Positions 44,697 to 54,087 of a stretch of DNA of 64,000 bases are shown in pieces. Numbering within the stretch: position 1 is the first letter of the stretch; each line of letters opens with the position of its first letter. Under the pieces are notes generated by a model. The model saw only the letters and a program-made list of their open reading frames with translations. It did no database searches and had not been told where the DNA came from. The DNA is from Taklimakanibacter lacteus (GTDB lineage Bacteria; Pseudomonadota; Alphaproteobacteria; Rhizobiales; Aestuariivirgaceae), in the NCBI GenBank assembly GCA_003576695.1, contig QOZQ01000004.1, positions 1-64,000 of the forward strand. Direction: 5' to 3'. A program made the translations under genes and the position numbers.

Positions 44697-45631
44697 AGGG
44701 TTCGCTTCGCCTCGCGCTGCGCCAGGGCTTTGTAAAGTTCGGTGAGGCGTTTCGTCATGGGGCCGATGCCGGCCCAGTCGCCCTTTTGCGCCAGGGGATG
44801 CGCCACAAGGCGGCCATCGATCTCGCGCACCGGCACCAGCCCGGCAAAGGTGCCGGTGACGAAGGCCTCGTCGGCGCCGTAGACATCGTAGAGCGAGAAC
44901 TGCTTCTCGAAGACGGGGATGCCGTTTTCCCGGCAGGCACGGATGACGGCGGCGCGGGTGATGCCGGGAATGCAGTACTGTCCGGTGGAGGTCCACACTT
45001 CGCCGCGCCTGACGATGAAGAAATGCGTCGAATTGCAGGTGGCGACGAAGCCCAGGGGATCGAGCATCAAGGCCTCGTCGGCCCCGGCATTCATGGCCTG
45101 CACGCAAGCGGTGATGCAATTGAGCTTGGAATGCGAGTTGAGCTTCTGGTCCTGCACATCAGGGGCGCCGCGCCGCACATTGACGGTATGGAGCTTCAGG
45201 CCCTTGGCGACCACGTCGGGCTTGGGCGCCTTCCATTCCGGGATGATCACAATGGTCGCGGTCGAGATGGTGGCGCGCGGGTCCTGATAGGGTGTCGCCT
45301 TGACGCCCCGCGTCACCATCAGGCGGACATGCACGCCATCCGTCGTCATCCTGTTGGCGTCGAGACAGGCGAAAAGCCGCTTGACCAGTTCCTCGGGCGT
45401 CACGCCGATATCCATGAAGATCGCCTTGGCGCCCTCATAGAGGCGCTCGATATGCTCGCTGAGGAAGGCGATGCCGCCATTATAGAGGCGCAGGCCTTCC
45501 CATACGCCATCGCCCAGCACGAAGCCCGAATCGAACACCGAGACGACGGCCTTGTCGCGCCGCACCAGCTCGCCGTTGATCGAGATCAGGATATTCGCGT
45601 TCTTCGGGTCGATTTCGAATTGCTGCGTCAC
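44693..45631 (-). CDS. Class IV (branched-chain/D-amino-acid type) aminotransferase
   Basis: A 312-residue PLP enzyme of fold type IV. The catalytic lysine lies in LNSHSKLNCI (about residue 168), the phosphate-binding turn in CIPGITRAAVIRAC, and the N-terminus has SVFDSGFVLGDGVWEGLRLYNG as in BCAT and D-alanine aminotransferases. It overlaps the antiporter gene by four bases upstream and the sulfotransferase gene by four bases downstream. It is unlikely to be the housekeeping ilvE given this context; the substrate is unknown. Confidence 0.87.
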   Translation of the reverse strand: MTQQFEIDPKNANILISINGELVRRDKAVVSVFDSGFVLGDGVWEGLRLYNGGIAFLSEHIERLYEGAKAIFMDIGVTPEELVKRLFACLDANRMTTDGVHVRLMVTRGVKATPYQDPRATISTATIVIIPEWKAPKPDVVAKGLKLHTVNVRRGAPDVQDQKLNSHSKLNCITACVQAMNAGADEALMLDPLGFVATCNSTHFFIVRRGEVWTSTGQYCIPGITRAAVIRACRENGIPVFEKQFSLYDVYGADEAFVTGTFAGLVPVREIDGRLVAHPLAQKGDWAGIGPMTKRLTELYKALAQREAKRTL

Positions 45632-47538
45632 GATGCGGCCTTCTCCTCATTCTCGCTCATGCTGCGTGGATCCTGCGCGACTTCCGCCAACGCGCCCCAG
45701 CCGCGGTCGGGTGAGTAGTCCGGGCGTGGCTGCTGGTCGCCAGAGAGCACGCGCTCGATCTCGGCCTGGGCGGCGCGCGAAATGTCGACGATCGTGTCGA
45801 TGTCGCCGGCATGGCGCGCGGTGCGGCGGATCAGCGTCTCATCGTGGCGGCGGAACAGGCGCAGCGCGCGCGCCGCCTCATAGGGATGGGTGCCGAGCGC
45901 CACCAGCGCATCCTCGGCCAGAGCGAGGGATGAATCGAACACCTCGCGATAGACATGCTCGACCCCGGCATTGAGGAGCTCATAAGCATGGGTGCGATCG
46001 AAGGCGCGGGCGAATATCTCGAGATGCGGGAAGTTGCGGCGCGCCATCTGGACGATTTCGTTGATCTTCTCGCGGTTGTCGATGGCGACGACGAGAATCT
46101 TCGCGTCGGCGGCGCCGGCCGCTTGCATGAGATCCTCGCGGGTGGCGTCGCCATAGAAGACCTTGAAGCCGAATTTTCGCAAGGCATCGATCTGTTCGAC
46201 ATCGTGATCGAGCACCGTCGCACGCGAGCCGTTGGCCGCGAGCACGCGGCCCACCGTCATGCCGAAACGGCCATGGCCCAGTATGATCGCCTGCGATCCG
46301 GTCTGATCGATCTTGTCGGCTTCGCGCCGGAAGCCCTGGCTTTCGAAGCGCGGCTGGATGATCTTGGCGTCGAGCATCATCAGCAAGGGTGCCGCGGCCA
46401 TCGACAGCGCCACGATGGCGACCAGCATGTTGGCCTCGGCCAGAGCGAGAAGGCCAAGGCCCCCGGCGAAGGAAATGAGCACGAAAGCGAATTCCCCGCC
46501 TTGCGCGAGCGAGAAGGAGAACAGCGAGGCGCGCGGCGGCTTCATGCGCGCGAAACGGGCGATGGCATAGAGCACGACGAGCTTGACGAGGATGAAAGCG
46601 AGGACGCCGCCAAAGATCAGGACCGGCTCCGTGGCGATGAGCTTGAAGTCGATGCCGGCTCCCACCGCGATGAAGAACACCGCGAGCAGGATGCCCTTGA
46701 AGGGCTCAAGGTCCATTTCGAGCTCGTGGCGGTATTCGCTTTCGGCGAGCAGGACGCCGGCGAGGAACGTGCCGAGGGCGGGCGACAGGCCGACCGTCTC
46801 CATGAGGAGCGTGATGCCGACGACGAGGGCGAGCGCCAGAGCGACGAAGATCTCGCGCAAACCCGTCATGGCTATGAGGCGGAAGAGCGGTCGCATCAGA
46901 TAGCGCCCGGCCAGCACGATGAGGGCCACGGCGGCGAAGACGACGAGCGCCTGCTGCCAGGCCGGCAGGCTGCCCAGATAGCCATGCGTTTCGGGGGCCG
47001 GCGCGCCGCCGCCTGCCGCCAGCAAGGGCAGCAGCGCCAGGATCGGGATGACGGCAATGTCCTGGAACAGCAGGACCGAGAACACCGCCTGGCCGCCCGA
47101 GGTCTTGAGCTGCCCGCGCTCGGCGAGGCTCTGCAGCACGATGGCGGTCGAGGACATGGCCAGGATCAGGCCGATGGTGATCGAGGTCTGCCAGCCAAGC
47201 CCAAAGAGGATGAGCGCCAAGGCAAGTGCCGCAGCGGTACCGATGACCTGCATGCCGCCGAGGCCGAGGATCGGCTTGCGCAAGGTCCACAGTTTCGAAG
47301 GCTGCAATTCGAGGCCGATCAGGAACAGCATGACGATGACGCCGAATTCGGCAAAATGCAGCACATCCTGACCTTCGCTGCCGACGAAGCCCAGCACCGA
47401 AGGCCCGATCAGCATGCCGGCGATGAGATAACCCAGCACAGAGCCGAGGCCAAGGCGCGTCGCAATGGGCACCGAAATGACGGCGGCGGTCAGATAGACG
47501 AAGGCGCCGAGCAGAAACGTGTCGAGGCTAAGTTGCAT
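45628..47538 (-). CDS. CPA2 cation:proton antiporter with TrkA-N domain (KefB/KefC-like)
   Basis: A 636-residue inner-membrane protein. About 12 membrane helices cover the first 390 residues (LGSVLGYLIAGMLIGPSVLGFV, FGVIVMLFLIGLELQPSKLW, ALGTFLAGVLLAESEYRHELE), then an RCK/TrkA-N nucleotide-binding domain (AIILGHGRFGMTVGRVLAANG) and a polar tail. It fits glutathione-gated K+ efflux systems and shares an operon with a KefF-like protein, whose stop codon it overlaps by 11 bases. Confidence 0.92.
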   Translation of the reverse strand: MQLSLDTFLLGAFVYLTAAVISVPIATRLGLGSVLGYLIAGMLIGPSVLGFVGSEGQDVLHFAEFGVIVMLFLIGLELQPSKLWTLRKPILGLGGMQVIGTAAALALALILFGLGWQTSITIGLILAMSSTAIVLQSLAERGQLKTSGGQAVFSVLLFQDIAVIPILALLPLLAAGGGAPAPETHGYLGSLPAWQQALVVFAAVALIVLAGRYLMRPLFRLIAMTGLREIFVALALALVVGITLLMETVGLSPALGTFLAGVLLAESEYRHELEMDLEPFKGILLAVFFIAVGAGIDFKLIATEPVLIFGGVLAFILVKLVVLYAIARFARMKPPRASLFSFSLAQGGEFAFVLISFAGGLGLLALAEANMLVAIVALSMAAAPLLMMLDAKIIQPRFESQGFRREADKIDQTGSQAIILGHGRFGMTVGRVLAANGSRATVLDHDVEQIDALRKFGFKVFYGDATREDLMQAAGAADAKILVVAIDNREKINEIVQMARRNFPHLEIFARAFDRTHAYELLNAGVEHVYREVFDSSLALAEDALVALGTHPYEAARALRLFRRHDETLIRRTARHAGDIDTIVDISRAAQAEIERVLSGDQQPRPDYSPDRGWGALAEVAQDPRSMSENEEKAAS

Positions 47539-48148
47539 GGCGCTTTTTCTGGAGCCGTTGCGCCTCGAAGGCAAGCGGCAGGGCATAGGCCTTGGCGAGC
47601 CGCGTCATCGGGTCGATATGGCCGTCGCGCAGGCCCTCGATCAGCCCCTGATAGTCGCTGGCCTTGAGGGCGAGGTCCTCCGCCGTCAGCCAGCGTCCGG
47701 CAAAGACGACAAAGGGCTCGAGATAGGCCATGCCGCACAGATGGGCCGACTGGTTGAAGGGGCTGAGCAGGTCGGTGATCTCGAAGCGGTTGCGGCCGTG
47801 CCGGCGATAGGCGGCATCGGCACCCCCGGTCGAGATGGCATTCATGAGGAATTTGCGATGCAGCTTGTCACCGCCCGGCCCGTAGGCCCAGCCGAGCTCG
47901 AGCACGAGATCGAGCCATTCCTTGATGATCGCCGGCGCCGAATACCAGTAGAAAGGATGCTGCAGCACGATGACGTCATGCTCGGCGAGCAGCGCCTGCT
48001 CGCGGGCGACATCGATGGTGAAATCGGGATAGGCGGCATAGAGATCGTGGAACGTGACGCCGGACAGGCTGCTCACCGCGTCACTGAGCGTGCGCTGGAC
48101 ATGCGAACCGGACAGGCGCGGATGGGCAAAGAGGATGAGGATCTTCAT
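47528..48148 (-). CDS. KefF-like NAD(P)H oxidoreductase
   Basis: A 206-residue flavodoxin-fold protein of the NQO/MdaB-KefF group: ILILFAHPRLSGSHVQRTL at the N-terminus, VIVLQHPFYWYSAPAIIKEWLDLVL and GWAYGPGGDKLHRK in the middle. KefF binds and activates the KefC-type antiporter in E. coli. The ATG at 48148 starts right at the first beta strand. First gene of the four-gene overlapping chain. Confidence 0.87.
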   Translation of the reverse strand: MKILILFAHPRLSGSHVQRTLSDAVSSLSGVTFHDLYAAYPDFTIDVAREQALLAEHDVIVLQHPFYWYSAPAIIKEWLDLVLELGWAYGPGGDKLHRKFLMNAISTGGADAAYRRHGRNRFEITDLLSPFNQSAHLCGMAYLEPFVVFAGRWLTAEDLALKASDYQGLIEGLRDGHIDPMTRLAKAYALPLAFEAQRLQKKRHAT

Positions 48149-48251
48149 GAAGCTGGCAAGATAGAGGATGCCCACGGAAGCGGGCAAGGGAGGGGGCGCA
48201 ATCGTATGGGTTGGCCGAACCTGGTGGTGCCGGGCCGACCAACCCGGTGGC

Positions 48252-49310
48252 CTAGCCCGGCTGGTTGCGCTCCCGCTTCGCCTTCATGACGCCCTTCGCC
48301 ATCTTGCCGAAAGCCCGGGCGCGGGCGCGCCGCTCGGCCAGGCTCTCGGTGTTGTAGGCCTCCTCGGCGGCAAGCTTGCGCCAGCGTTTGACCCGTTCGG
48401 GATCAAGCCTGCCTTGCGCGACCGCCAGCTCAATGGCGCAGCCGGGCTCGCTCAGATGCCGGCAATCGTTGAAGCGGCATTGGCGCGCCAGAGCGAGGAT
48501 GTCGGCGAAGACGCCGGCGATCCCTTCCTCTGCATCGGTGACCTGCAACTCGCGCATGCCCGGCGTGTCGAGCAGCCAGCCGTCCATGGGCAGCCGGTGG
48601 AGCGCCCGCCCGGTGGTGGTATGGCGGCCCTTGTCGTCATCGGCGCGGATGGCCTGGGTGGCGATGCCGCCGGCGCCGGTGAGCGTGTTGATGAGCGTCG
48701 ATTTGCCGACGCCCGAGGAGCCGACAAATGCCACCGTCTGGCCGCGCTTGCACCAAGGCGAGAGGCAGGCGGTGCTTTGAGGGTCGAGCGCATTCACCGC
48801 CTCGACCAGGAGGCCGGGCAGCAGCTTGGCCGCGGCATACACGAAGTCCTCCGGTGCAGCGCTCAGATCGGCCTTGGTCAGGACGATGACCGGTGTCACT
48901 TCCGCTTCCTCGGCGAGGACCAGATAGCGCTCGATCCTGGCCTGGTTGAAGTCCTGGTTGCAGGACGAGACGATGAACAGCGTATCGACATTGGCGGCGA
49001 TGAGCTGCAGCTTGCGTCCGGTGCCGGCGGCGCGGCGCTTGAACAGGCTGCGCCGCTGCAACAGGTGGCGGGCGCGCTGCTTTGCCGTGTCGAGAAGCAG
49101 CCAGTCGCCGACCGTGGCGATGGCTTCTCCATCGTCCGGATCCGCGCCAAAGGGCGGGATCGCCATGTCGAGATCTGCGCCCTGCACCACAAGGCGGTCG
49201 CGGTGAACCGCCATCACCCGGACGGGCAAGAGCGTGTCGTCAGGATCGCATTGGGCGGCAAAGAAATTTGACCAGCCGAGATCGGCCAGATCGAGGATTG
49301 GGGATGTCAT
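48252..49310 (-). CDS. rsgA: Ribosome small-subunit-dependent GTPase RsgA
   Basis: A 352-residue circularly permuted GTPase for late 30S maturation. An OB-fold N-terminus (VMAVHRDRLVVQG) is followed by the permuted motifs: G4 TKADL, G1 VGSSGVGKSTLIN, G3 DTPGMREL, and the zinc knuckle CRFNDCRHLSEPGCAI. The C-terminus is basic (RRARARAFGKMAKGVMKAKRERNQ). The ATG at 49310 is chosen for the normal family start. Confidence 0.95.
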   Translation of the reverse strand: MTSPILDLADLGWSNFFAAQCDPDDTLLPVRVMAVHRDRLVVQGADLDMAIPPFGADPDDGEAIATVGDWLLLDTAKQRARHLLQRRSLFKRRAAGTGRKLQLIAANVDTLFIVSSCNQDFNQARIERYLVLAEEAEVTPVIVLTKADLSAAPEDFVYAAAKLLPGLLVEAVNALDPQSTACLSPWCKRGQTVAFVGSSGVGKSTLINTLTGAGGIATQAIRADDDKGRHTTTGRALHRLPMDGWLLDTPGMRELQVTDAEEGIAGVFADILALARQCRFNDCRHLSEPGCAIELAVAQGRLDPERVKRWRKLAAEEAYNTESLAERRARARAFGKMAKGVMKAKRERNQPG

Positions 49311-49538
49311 CGGTGTCCACCAGCTTAAGCGCCGATTGCCGGCGCGCATAGGAACGATCCGCTGCCGGGGCAGGGATCATGAATTCGGGCTGGGTGGAGG
49401 CGGAAGGAAGCGGCTAGGCTTCGGTCCGGCTTTCTCCAGCCTTATGGGACACAACGACAATCACCAAATGCCTCCTTTCCGGAAAATGGACGCTTGCAAG
49501 TATAGTGGGCCGACAACGGCCGGAAAAGTGGGAGTAGC

Positions 49539-49997
49539 ATGAGCCAACAGCGCAGTCCAAGCGAAGTCTTCCTGGCCCTGGTCAACGGCCTTTGCGAAGG
49601 GCGGATCGAGGAGGTGATCGATCTCTATGCCGAGCAGACGGATGTCTCGCATCCCTTCGACCCGTTGCGCGGCCCAGGCTTCACAAGCCGGGAGGAATTG
49701 CGCGCGCATTTCGCGCGAAGGCCGGCCCGGCAGACCCTGAAAGCAAGGGCCACGAATATCAGGATCCATGAGACAAGCGATCCGGAAGTGATCGTCGCGG
49801 AATTCCGCTATGAAATCGAGAATCTCGAGACCGGCGCCAGTTCTTCCTACCCTTGCGTCTTCGTCATGCAGGTGCGCGACGGCCAGATCGTCTCATCGCG
49901 CGACTATGTCGACCATTTGGGATCGGCCGAAGCCAGAGGCAGCCTGGGGACACTACTGAGCGAGATCGGCAAAAGCCGGTCGGTTGCAGGAGGGTGA
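49539..49997 (+). CDS. SnoaL/NTF2-like protein
   Basis: A 152-residue cone-fold protein: FLALVNGLCEGRIEEVIDLYAEQTDVSHPFDPLRGPGF (split here at EE..VID), ELRAHFARRP and VIVAEFRYEIENLETGA with VFVMQVRDGQIVSSRDYVD. The pattern of an N-terminal helical hairpin and final DGQI.SSRDY strand is typical of SnoaL-like ligand-binding or isomerase proteins. No catalytic role can be assigned. Confidence 0.82.
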   Translation: MSQQRSPSEVFLALVNGLCEGRIEEVIDLYAEQTDVSHPFDPLRGPGFTSREELRAHFARRPARQTLKARATNIRIHETSDPEVIVAEFRYEIENLETGASSSYPCVFVMQVRDGQIVSSRDYVDHLGSAEARGSLGTLLSEIGKSRSVAGG

Positions 49998-50030
49998 CTC
50001 CCCGCGATCCCGAACAGTCAATTTTAGGAT

Positions 50031-50306
50031 TTATTGCCTGTATTGCTGGATCCGCGTGGTCCGGAGACCCGCCAGGCCGTGCTTGTCGATCGAGCGCTGC
50101 CAGCTCAGATATTCCTCGACGGTGAGGGTATAGCGCTCGCAGGCCTCTTCGAGGCTCAAAAGCCCGCCCCGGACAGCCGCCACGACTTCCGCCTTGCGGC
50201 GGATGACCCAGCGCTGGTTTCCGGGGGGCGGTAAATCCGCAATGGTCAGCGGACTGCCATCGGGCCCAATGACGTAATTCACGCGGGGACGCAACTGACC
50301 GTTCAT
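50031..50306 (-). CDS. sciP: CtrA inhibitor SciP (DUF1153)
   Basis: A 91-residue helix-turn-helix protein nearly the same as the DUF1153 pattern: RVNYVIGPDGSPLTIADLPP, RWVIRRKAEVVAAVRGGLLSLEEAC and a C-terminal SIDKHGLAGLRTTRIQQYR. In Caulobacter SciP binds CtrA and blocks its activation of target promoters in G1. The ATG at 50306 is preferred; an in-frame GTG at 50330 would add eight residues. It diverges from mnmA. It works in the same pathway as ctrA and chpT 8 kb away. Confidence 0.92.
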   Translation of the reverse strand: MNGQLRPRVNYVIGPDGSPLTIADLPPPGNQRWVIRRKAEVVAAVRGGLLSLEEACERYTLTVEEYLSWQRSIDKHGLAGLRTTRIQQYRQ

Positions 50307-50484
50307 CACCTTACTCGACTGGGTACTCACTACTTACTGCCGCCAAGACTAGGTGCGTTCGCTTAAAATTGGGCTAAGCAGTTCCGAACAATTTGCAAAT
50401 CTTGGCCGCCGACTGCGCCAAATCAGGACAGAACGGGCAAAATTGCCGTTTACAACCAGGGTACGAGCCGCCATCTATCCGCCC

Positions 50485-51690
50485 ATGACCGTAACCGACC
50501 CCCTTATCGACGAAGTGCGCCGCTCGATCGGCCTGCCGGGCGATCCCGCCCGGATACGGGTGGTTTGCGCCATGTCGGGAGGGGTCGATTCTTCCGTTGC
50601 GGCTGCCCTTCTCAAGCGCGCCGGCTATGACGTCGTCGGCATCACGCTGCAGCTCTATGACCATGGCGAGGCGGTGCGGCGGAAGGGGGCCTGCTGTGCC
50701 GGCCAGGATATCCATGACGCCCGCCGGGTCGCGGCCCAGCTCTCGATCCCGCATTATGTGCTCGATTTCGAGAGCCGCTTCCGGGAAGCGGTGATCGACG
50801 ATTTCGTCGACAGCTATGTGGCGGGCTATACGCCGGTGCCCTGCATCCGCTGCAACCAGACGGTCAAGTTCGCCGATCTCCTGGCACGGGCCCGCGATCT
50901 CGATGCCGCCGCCCTTGTCACCGGCCACTATATTGAGAGCCGGCCGCGCCTCGACGGCTCCGGCCGGCGCGATCTCTTCACGCCCGCCGATATTGCGCGC
51001 GACCAGAGCTATTTCCTCTTCGCCACGACGCAGGAACAGATCGATTATCTGCGGTTTCCGCTTGGCACGATCCCTAAGAGCGAGACGCGCCGCATCGCCG
51101 CGGAGATCGGGCTTGCGGTCGCCGACAAGCCCGACAGCCAGGACATCTGCTTCGTGCCGGATGGACGCTATGGCGATCTCATCACCAGGCTCAGGCCCGA
51201 TGCGGCCGAGCCGGGCGATATCGTGCATCAGGATGGACGGGTGCTCGGCCGTCACAAGGGCACGGTGCATTTCACTGTGGGTCAGCGGCGGGGGCTTGGC
51301 ATCGCCGAGGGCGATCCGCTCTATGTGTTGAAGATCGAGCCCAAAGAGCGGCGCGTCATCGTCGGCCCGCGCGAAGCGCTGCTCCGGCACGAAATTGCCA
51401 TCGACCAGGTCAACTGGCTTGGCGAGGAGCCGCTCGACTCGCGGATGCGGCCGATTTTTGCTAAGATTCGCTCGACCCGGCCGCCGGTCGAAGCCGATAT
51501 CAGCGGTTCGGCCGAGGGAGCCAGGGTCACGATCGCGGCCGGCGAATATGGCGTATCGCCGGGGCAGGCTTGTGTGTTCTATGAAAGACCGGGCGCGGGA
51601 GCCCGGGTCCTCGGGGGCGGCTTCATCGCGCGGGGGTTTTCAACCGGAGGAAATCGGCGCTTGCCAGAAGCGCTGTCGATGGTCACATAA
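50485..51690 (+). CDS. mnmA: tRNA-specific 2-thiouridylase MnmA
   Basis: A 401-residue enzyme that adds sulfur to U34 of Lys, Glu and Gln tRNAs. PP-loop [12 protein letters not shown] near residue 31, the catalytic cysteine region [13 protein letters not shown] near 115, and the second cysteine in [11 protein letters not shown] near 220, with the C-terminal barrel ([23 protein letters not shown]). The ATG at 50485 is chosen because upstream codons have no family similarity. Confidence 0.96.
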   Translation: MTVTDPLIDEVRRSIGLPGDPARIRVVCAMSGGVDSSVAAALLKRAGYDVVGITLQLYDHGEAVRRKGACCAGQDIHDARRVAAQLSIPHYVLDFESRFREAVIDDFVDSYVAGYTPVPCIRCNQTVKFADLLARARDLDAAALVTGHYIESRPRLDGSGRRDLFTPADIARDQSYFLFATTQEQIDYLRFPLGTIPKSETRRIAAEIGLAVADKPDSQDICFVPDGRYGDLITRLRPDAAEPGDIVHQDGRVLGRHKGTVHFTVGQRRGLGIAEGDPLYVLKIEPKERRVIVGPREALLRHEIAIDQVNWLGEEPLDSRMRPIFAKIRSTRPPVEADISGSAEGARVTIAAGEYGVSPGQACVFYERPGAGARVLGGGFIARGFSTGGNRRLPEALSMVT

Positions 51691-51717
51691 TCGGGGAAAT
51701 GGGAGCAGGAGAGATCC

Positions 51718-52368
51718 ATGCAGGGCAGTGCCCGCCGCGCGCTCGCTGAAATTGACAATCACGATGTCATGCGTGCCTATCGCCGCTGGGCGCCGGTCTA
51801 TGACGCCACTTTCGGCAAGGTGATCGAGGCGGGCGTCAAGCAGGCGGCCTTCCTGATCAACAAGTATCACGGCAGAGTGCTGGAAATCGGCGTCGGCACC
51901 GGACTCTCGCTGCCGCACTACAAGCATAGCCTCAAGGTCACGGGCATCGACCTGTCGCCCGACATGCTGCACAGGGCGCGCGAGCGCGTGCACAAGCGCA
52001 ATCTGCGCCATGTCGAGGCGCTGCTCGAAATGGATGCGACCGAGCTCAAATTTGCCGACAAAAGCTTCGATGTCACATCGGCGATGTTCGTGATGACGGT
52101 GGTCCCTGATCCCGTCCAGGTGATGAACGAGCTCATCCGGGTCACCAAGCCGGGCGGGCATATCCTCATCGTCAACCATTTCAGCATCGACAAGGGACTG
52201 CGCGCGGTGGTCGAGAAGCGCCTTGCCCGGTTTTCCGACATTCTCGGCTGGCGTCCCGACTTCCCGGTCGAGACGCTGATGGTGAGCGGCAATCTCAAGC
52301 TCGAGGAGCGCCGGCCGCTCAAGCCCTTCGGCTTCTTCACCTTGCTCAGGTTCCAGCGGCTCAATTAA
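51718..52368 (+). CDS. UbiE-like phospholipid N-methyltransferase candidate
   Basis: A 216-residue class I SAM methyltransferase: AYRRWAPVYDATFGKVIEAGV, motif I VLEIGVGTGLSLPHY, GIDLSPDMLHRAR, DVTSAMFVMTVVPDP and LIRVTKPGGHILIVNHF. The start and spacing are those of the Rhodobacter-type PmtA (UbiE-like) that methylates phosphatidylethanolamine toward phosphatidylcholine. Its stop codon overlaps the start of the next methyltransferase (TAATG). Confidence 0.82.
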   Translation: MQGSARRALAEIDNHDVMRAYRRWAPVYDATFGKVIEAGVKQAAFLINKYHGRVLEIGVGTGLSLPHYKHSLKVTGIDLSPDMLHRARERVHKRNLRHVEALLEMDATELKFADKSFDVTSAMFVMTVVPDPVQVMNELIRVTKPGGHILIVNHFSIDKGLRAVVEKRLARFSDILGWRPDFPVETLMVSGNLKLEERRPLKPFGFFTLLRFQRLN

Positions 52369-52940
52369 TGAAGAACTCCGGATTGCTGTTCTGGCGGCGC
52401 TATCTGCATCGCCCGCTGGGCGTCGGCGCCGTGGCGCCGAGCGGTGCGAGCCTGGCCAAAGCGATGGTGCAGACTTTGGCGCCCGGAGCCGGCGACGTCA
52501 TCGTCGAGATCGGTCCGGGAACGGGACCGTTCACGCGGGCGCTGCTCGCGTCTGGTGTTGCGCCGGCGAAACTCATCCTGGTCGAGTTCGATCCGGAGTT
52601 CGTGCGCCATCTGCGCCGTAAATTCCCGGGCGTCACGGTGCTGCAGGGCGATGCGCAGGAACTGCCGCGGCTGCTCAAGGAGCAGGGGCATGGCAAGGTA
52701 CCGCGCATTCTCTCCGGCCTGCCGCTCAGAAGCATGCCGGAAGCGGTGCGCACCGGCATCTCGCGCGCCATGGCAACCTCGCTCAGCGACGACGGCATGC
52801 TGGTGCAGTTCAGCTATTTCCTGGCGCCGCCGCTGGCGGAAGCCGAAGTCGCGGCTTGCGGGCTGAAAGCGCGCCGGGCACGCGCGGTGATGGCCAACAT
52901 CCCGCCCGCTTTCGTGTGGCGCTACAGCAGAAACGCGTAA
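52368..52940 (+). CDS. COG3963-type phospholipid N-methyltransferase candidate
   Basis: A 190-residue SAM methyltransferase related to rRNA adenine dimethylases and to the Rhizobium-type PmtA: FWRRYLHRPLGVGAVAPSGASLAKAM, then motif I VIVEIGPGTGPFTRALL, LILVEFDPEFVRHLR, and ILSGLPLRSMP in the position of the catalytic NLPY-like segment. The basic N-terminus could bind membranes. It starts within the previous stop codon, so the two methyltransferases are translationally coupled and probably act on one lipid pathway. Confidence 0.82.
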   Translation: MKNSGLLFWRRYLHRPLGVGAVAPSGASLAKAMVQTLAPGAGDVIVEIGPGTGPFTRALLASGVAPAKLILVEFDPEFVRHLRRKFPGVTVLQGDAQELPRLLKEQGHGKVPRILSGLPLRSMPEAVRTGISRAMATSLSDDGMLVQFSYFLAPPLAEAEVAACGLKARRARAVMANIPPAFVWRYSRNA

Positions 52941-53076
52941 CTTCCCGATACAATTGCGCTCTGGACAGAAGCCTGCCGCCCATGCGAGTTTCCGGGCCGC
53001 GCGAAGCTCCCTGGCCGCAACCATACCGGCCGGGCCGCTTGCCAGATTTCGCCATATCAGGAATCACGAGCTCGTC

Positions 53077-54087
53077 ATGAATGACGCAGTGCATATGACT
53101 AATTTGCAGTCCCGCGACGAGCGAACCCTTCCTGCCGTTTCGGCGCGCGGGCTGGTCAAGCGTTTCGGCGAGCTCCGCGCCGTCGATGGGATCGATCTCG
53201 ACGTGCCGCGCGGCATGATCTTCGCCATCCTCGGCCCCAATGGCGCCGGCAAGACGACCTTGATGCGCATGCTGGCCACGCTGCTGACGCCCGATGACGG
53301 GTCGGCCAGCGTCATGGGGCATGATGTCATCGCGGCGCCACATGATGTGCGCGCCAGCATCGCCATGACCGGCCAGTTCGCTTCGCTCGATGAGGATCTC
53401 ACGGGGCGCGAGAATCTGCTGCTGCTGGCCCGGCTGTGGGGTTTCCGAGGCCGCAGCGCGAAGGACCGCGCCGACAACCTGCTGGCGGCTTTCGAACTCT
53501 CCGATGCGGCAGGGCGCCAGGTGAAGACCTATTCGGGCGGCATGCGCAGAAGGCTCGACATCGCCGCTTCGCTCATCGTGACGCCGGGCGTGCTGTTCCT
53601 CGATGAGCCGACGACCGGGCTCGACCCAAATGCGCGCCAGAGCGTGTGGCGGATGATCCGGGCGCTCGCGGATTCGGGTGTCACGATCCTGCTCACCACG
53701 CAGTATCTCGACGAAGCGGACCAACTCGCGGCGCGCATCGCCGTCATCGACAAGGGCCGCAAGATCGCCGAAGGCACGAGCCGTGAGCTCAAGGCGGCGA
53801 CAGGCTCGGGCTTCCTGCATGTGGCGCTGGCCGATCCGGCGCGGCTGGCGGAGGCCGAGGCGATCCTCGCCTGCCATCTCACCGGTACCATCCAGCGCAG
53901 CCCCGAGGGGGCGCAGTTGTCGGTCATGGCGGGCTCGACGGATGCCGCAAGCCAGGCCATCGCGGCGCTCATCGCGGCCAGGATAGAGCTTGCCGATTTC
54001 TCGATGGGCTCGCCCAGCCTCGAAGAAGTCTTCTTCGCGCTGACGGGCGGCAGCGGCAGGCTTGGAAAAAGGGAGAAGGGCGATTGA
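53077..54087 (+). CDS. ABC-2 exporter ATPase (DrrA-like)
   Basis: A 336-residue ATPase: Walker A GPNGAGKTT near residue 52, Q-loop TGQFASLDEDLTGREN, signature YSGGMRRRLDIAASL near 148, Walker B VLFLDEPTTGLDP and the H-loop replaced by Gln in LLTTQYLDEAD, as is common in DrrA-type proteins. A C-terminal extension of about 100 residues ends PSLEEVFFALTG. The ATG at 53077 is chosen (another at 53095). It overlaps the permease gene (TGATG). Confidence 0.93.
   Translation: MNDAVHMTNLQSRDERTLPAVSARGLVKRFGELRAVDGIDLDVPRGMIFAILGPNGAGKTTLMRMLATLLTPDDGSASVMGHDVIAAPHDVRASIAMTGQFASLDEDLTGRENLLLLARLWGFRGRSAKDRADNLLAAFELSDAAGRQVKTYSGGMRRRLDIAASLIVTPGVLFLDEPTTGLDPNARQSVWRMIRALADSGVTILLTTQYLDEADQLAARIAVIDKGRKIAEGTSRELKAATGSGFLHVALADPARLAEAEAILACHLTGTIQRSPEGAQLSVMAGSTDAASQAIAALIAARIELADFSMGSPSLEEVFFALTGGSGRLGKREKGD

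Noticed and set aside
45955-47667. Long plus-strand open frame opposite the antiporter gene
   Set aside because: Antisense shadow of a well-recognised CPA2 antiporter; composition (Glu, Gln, His, Arg) is typical of reverse-frame translation.
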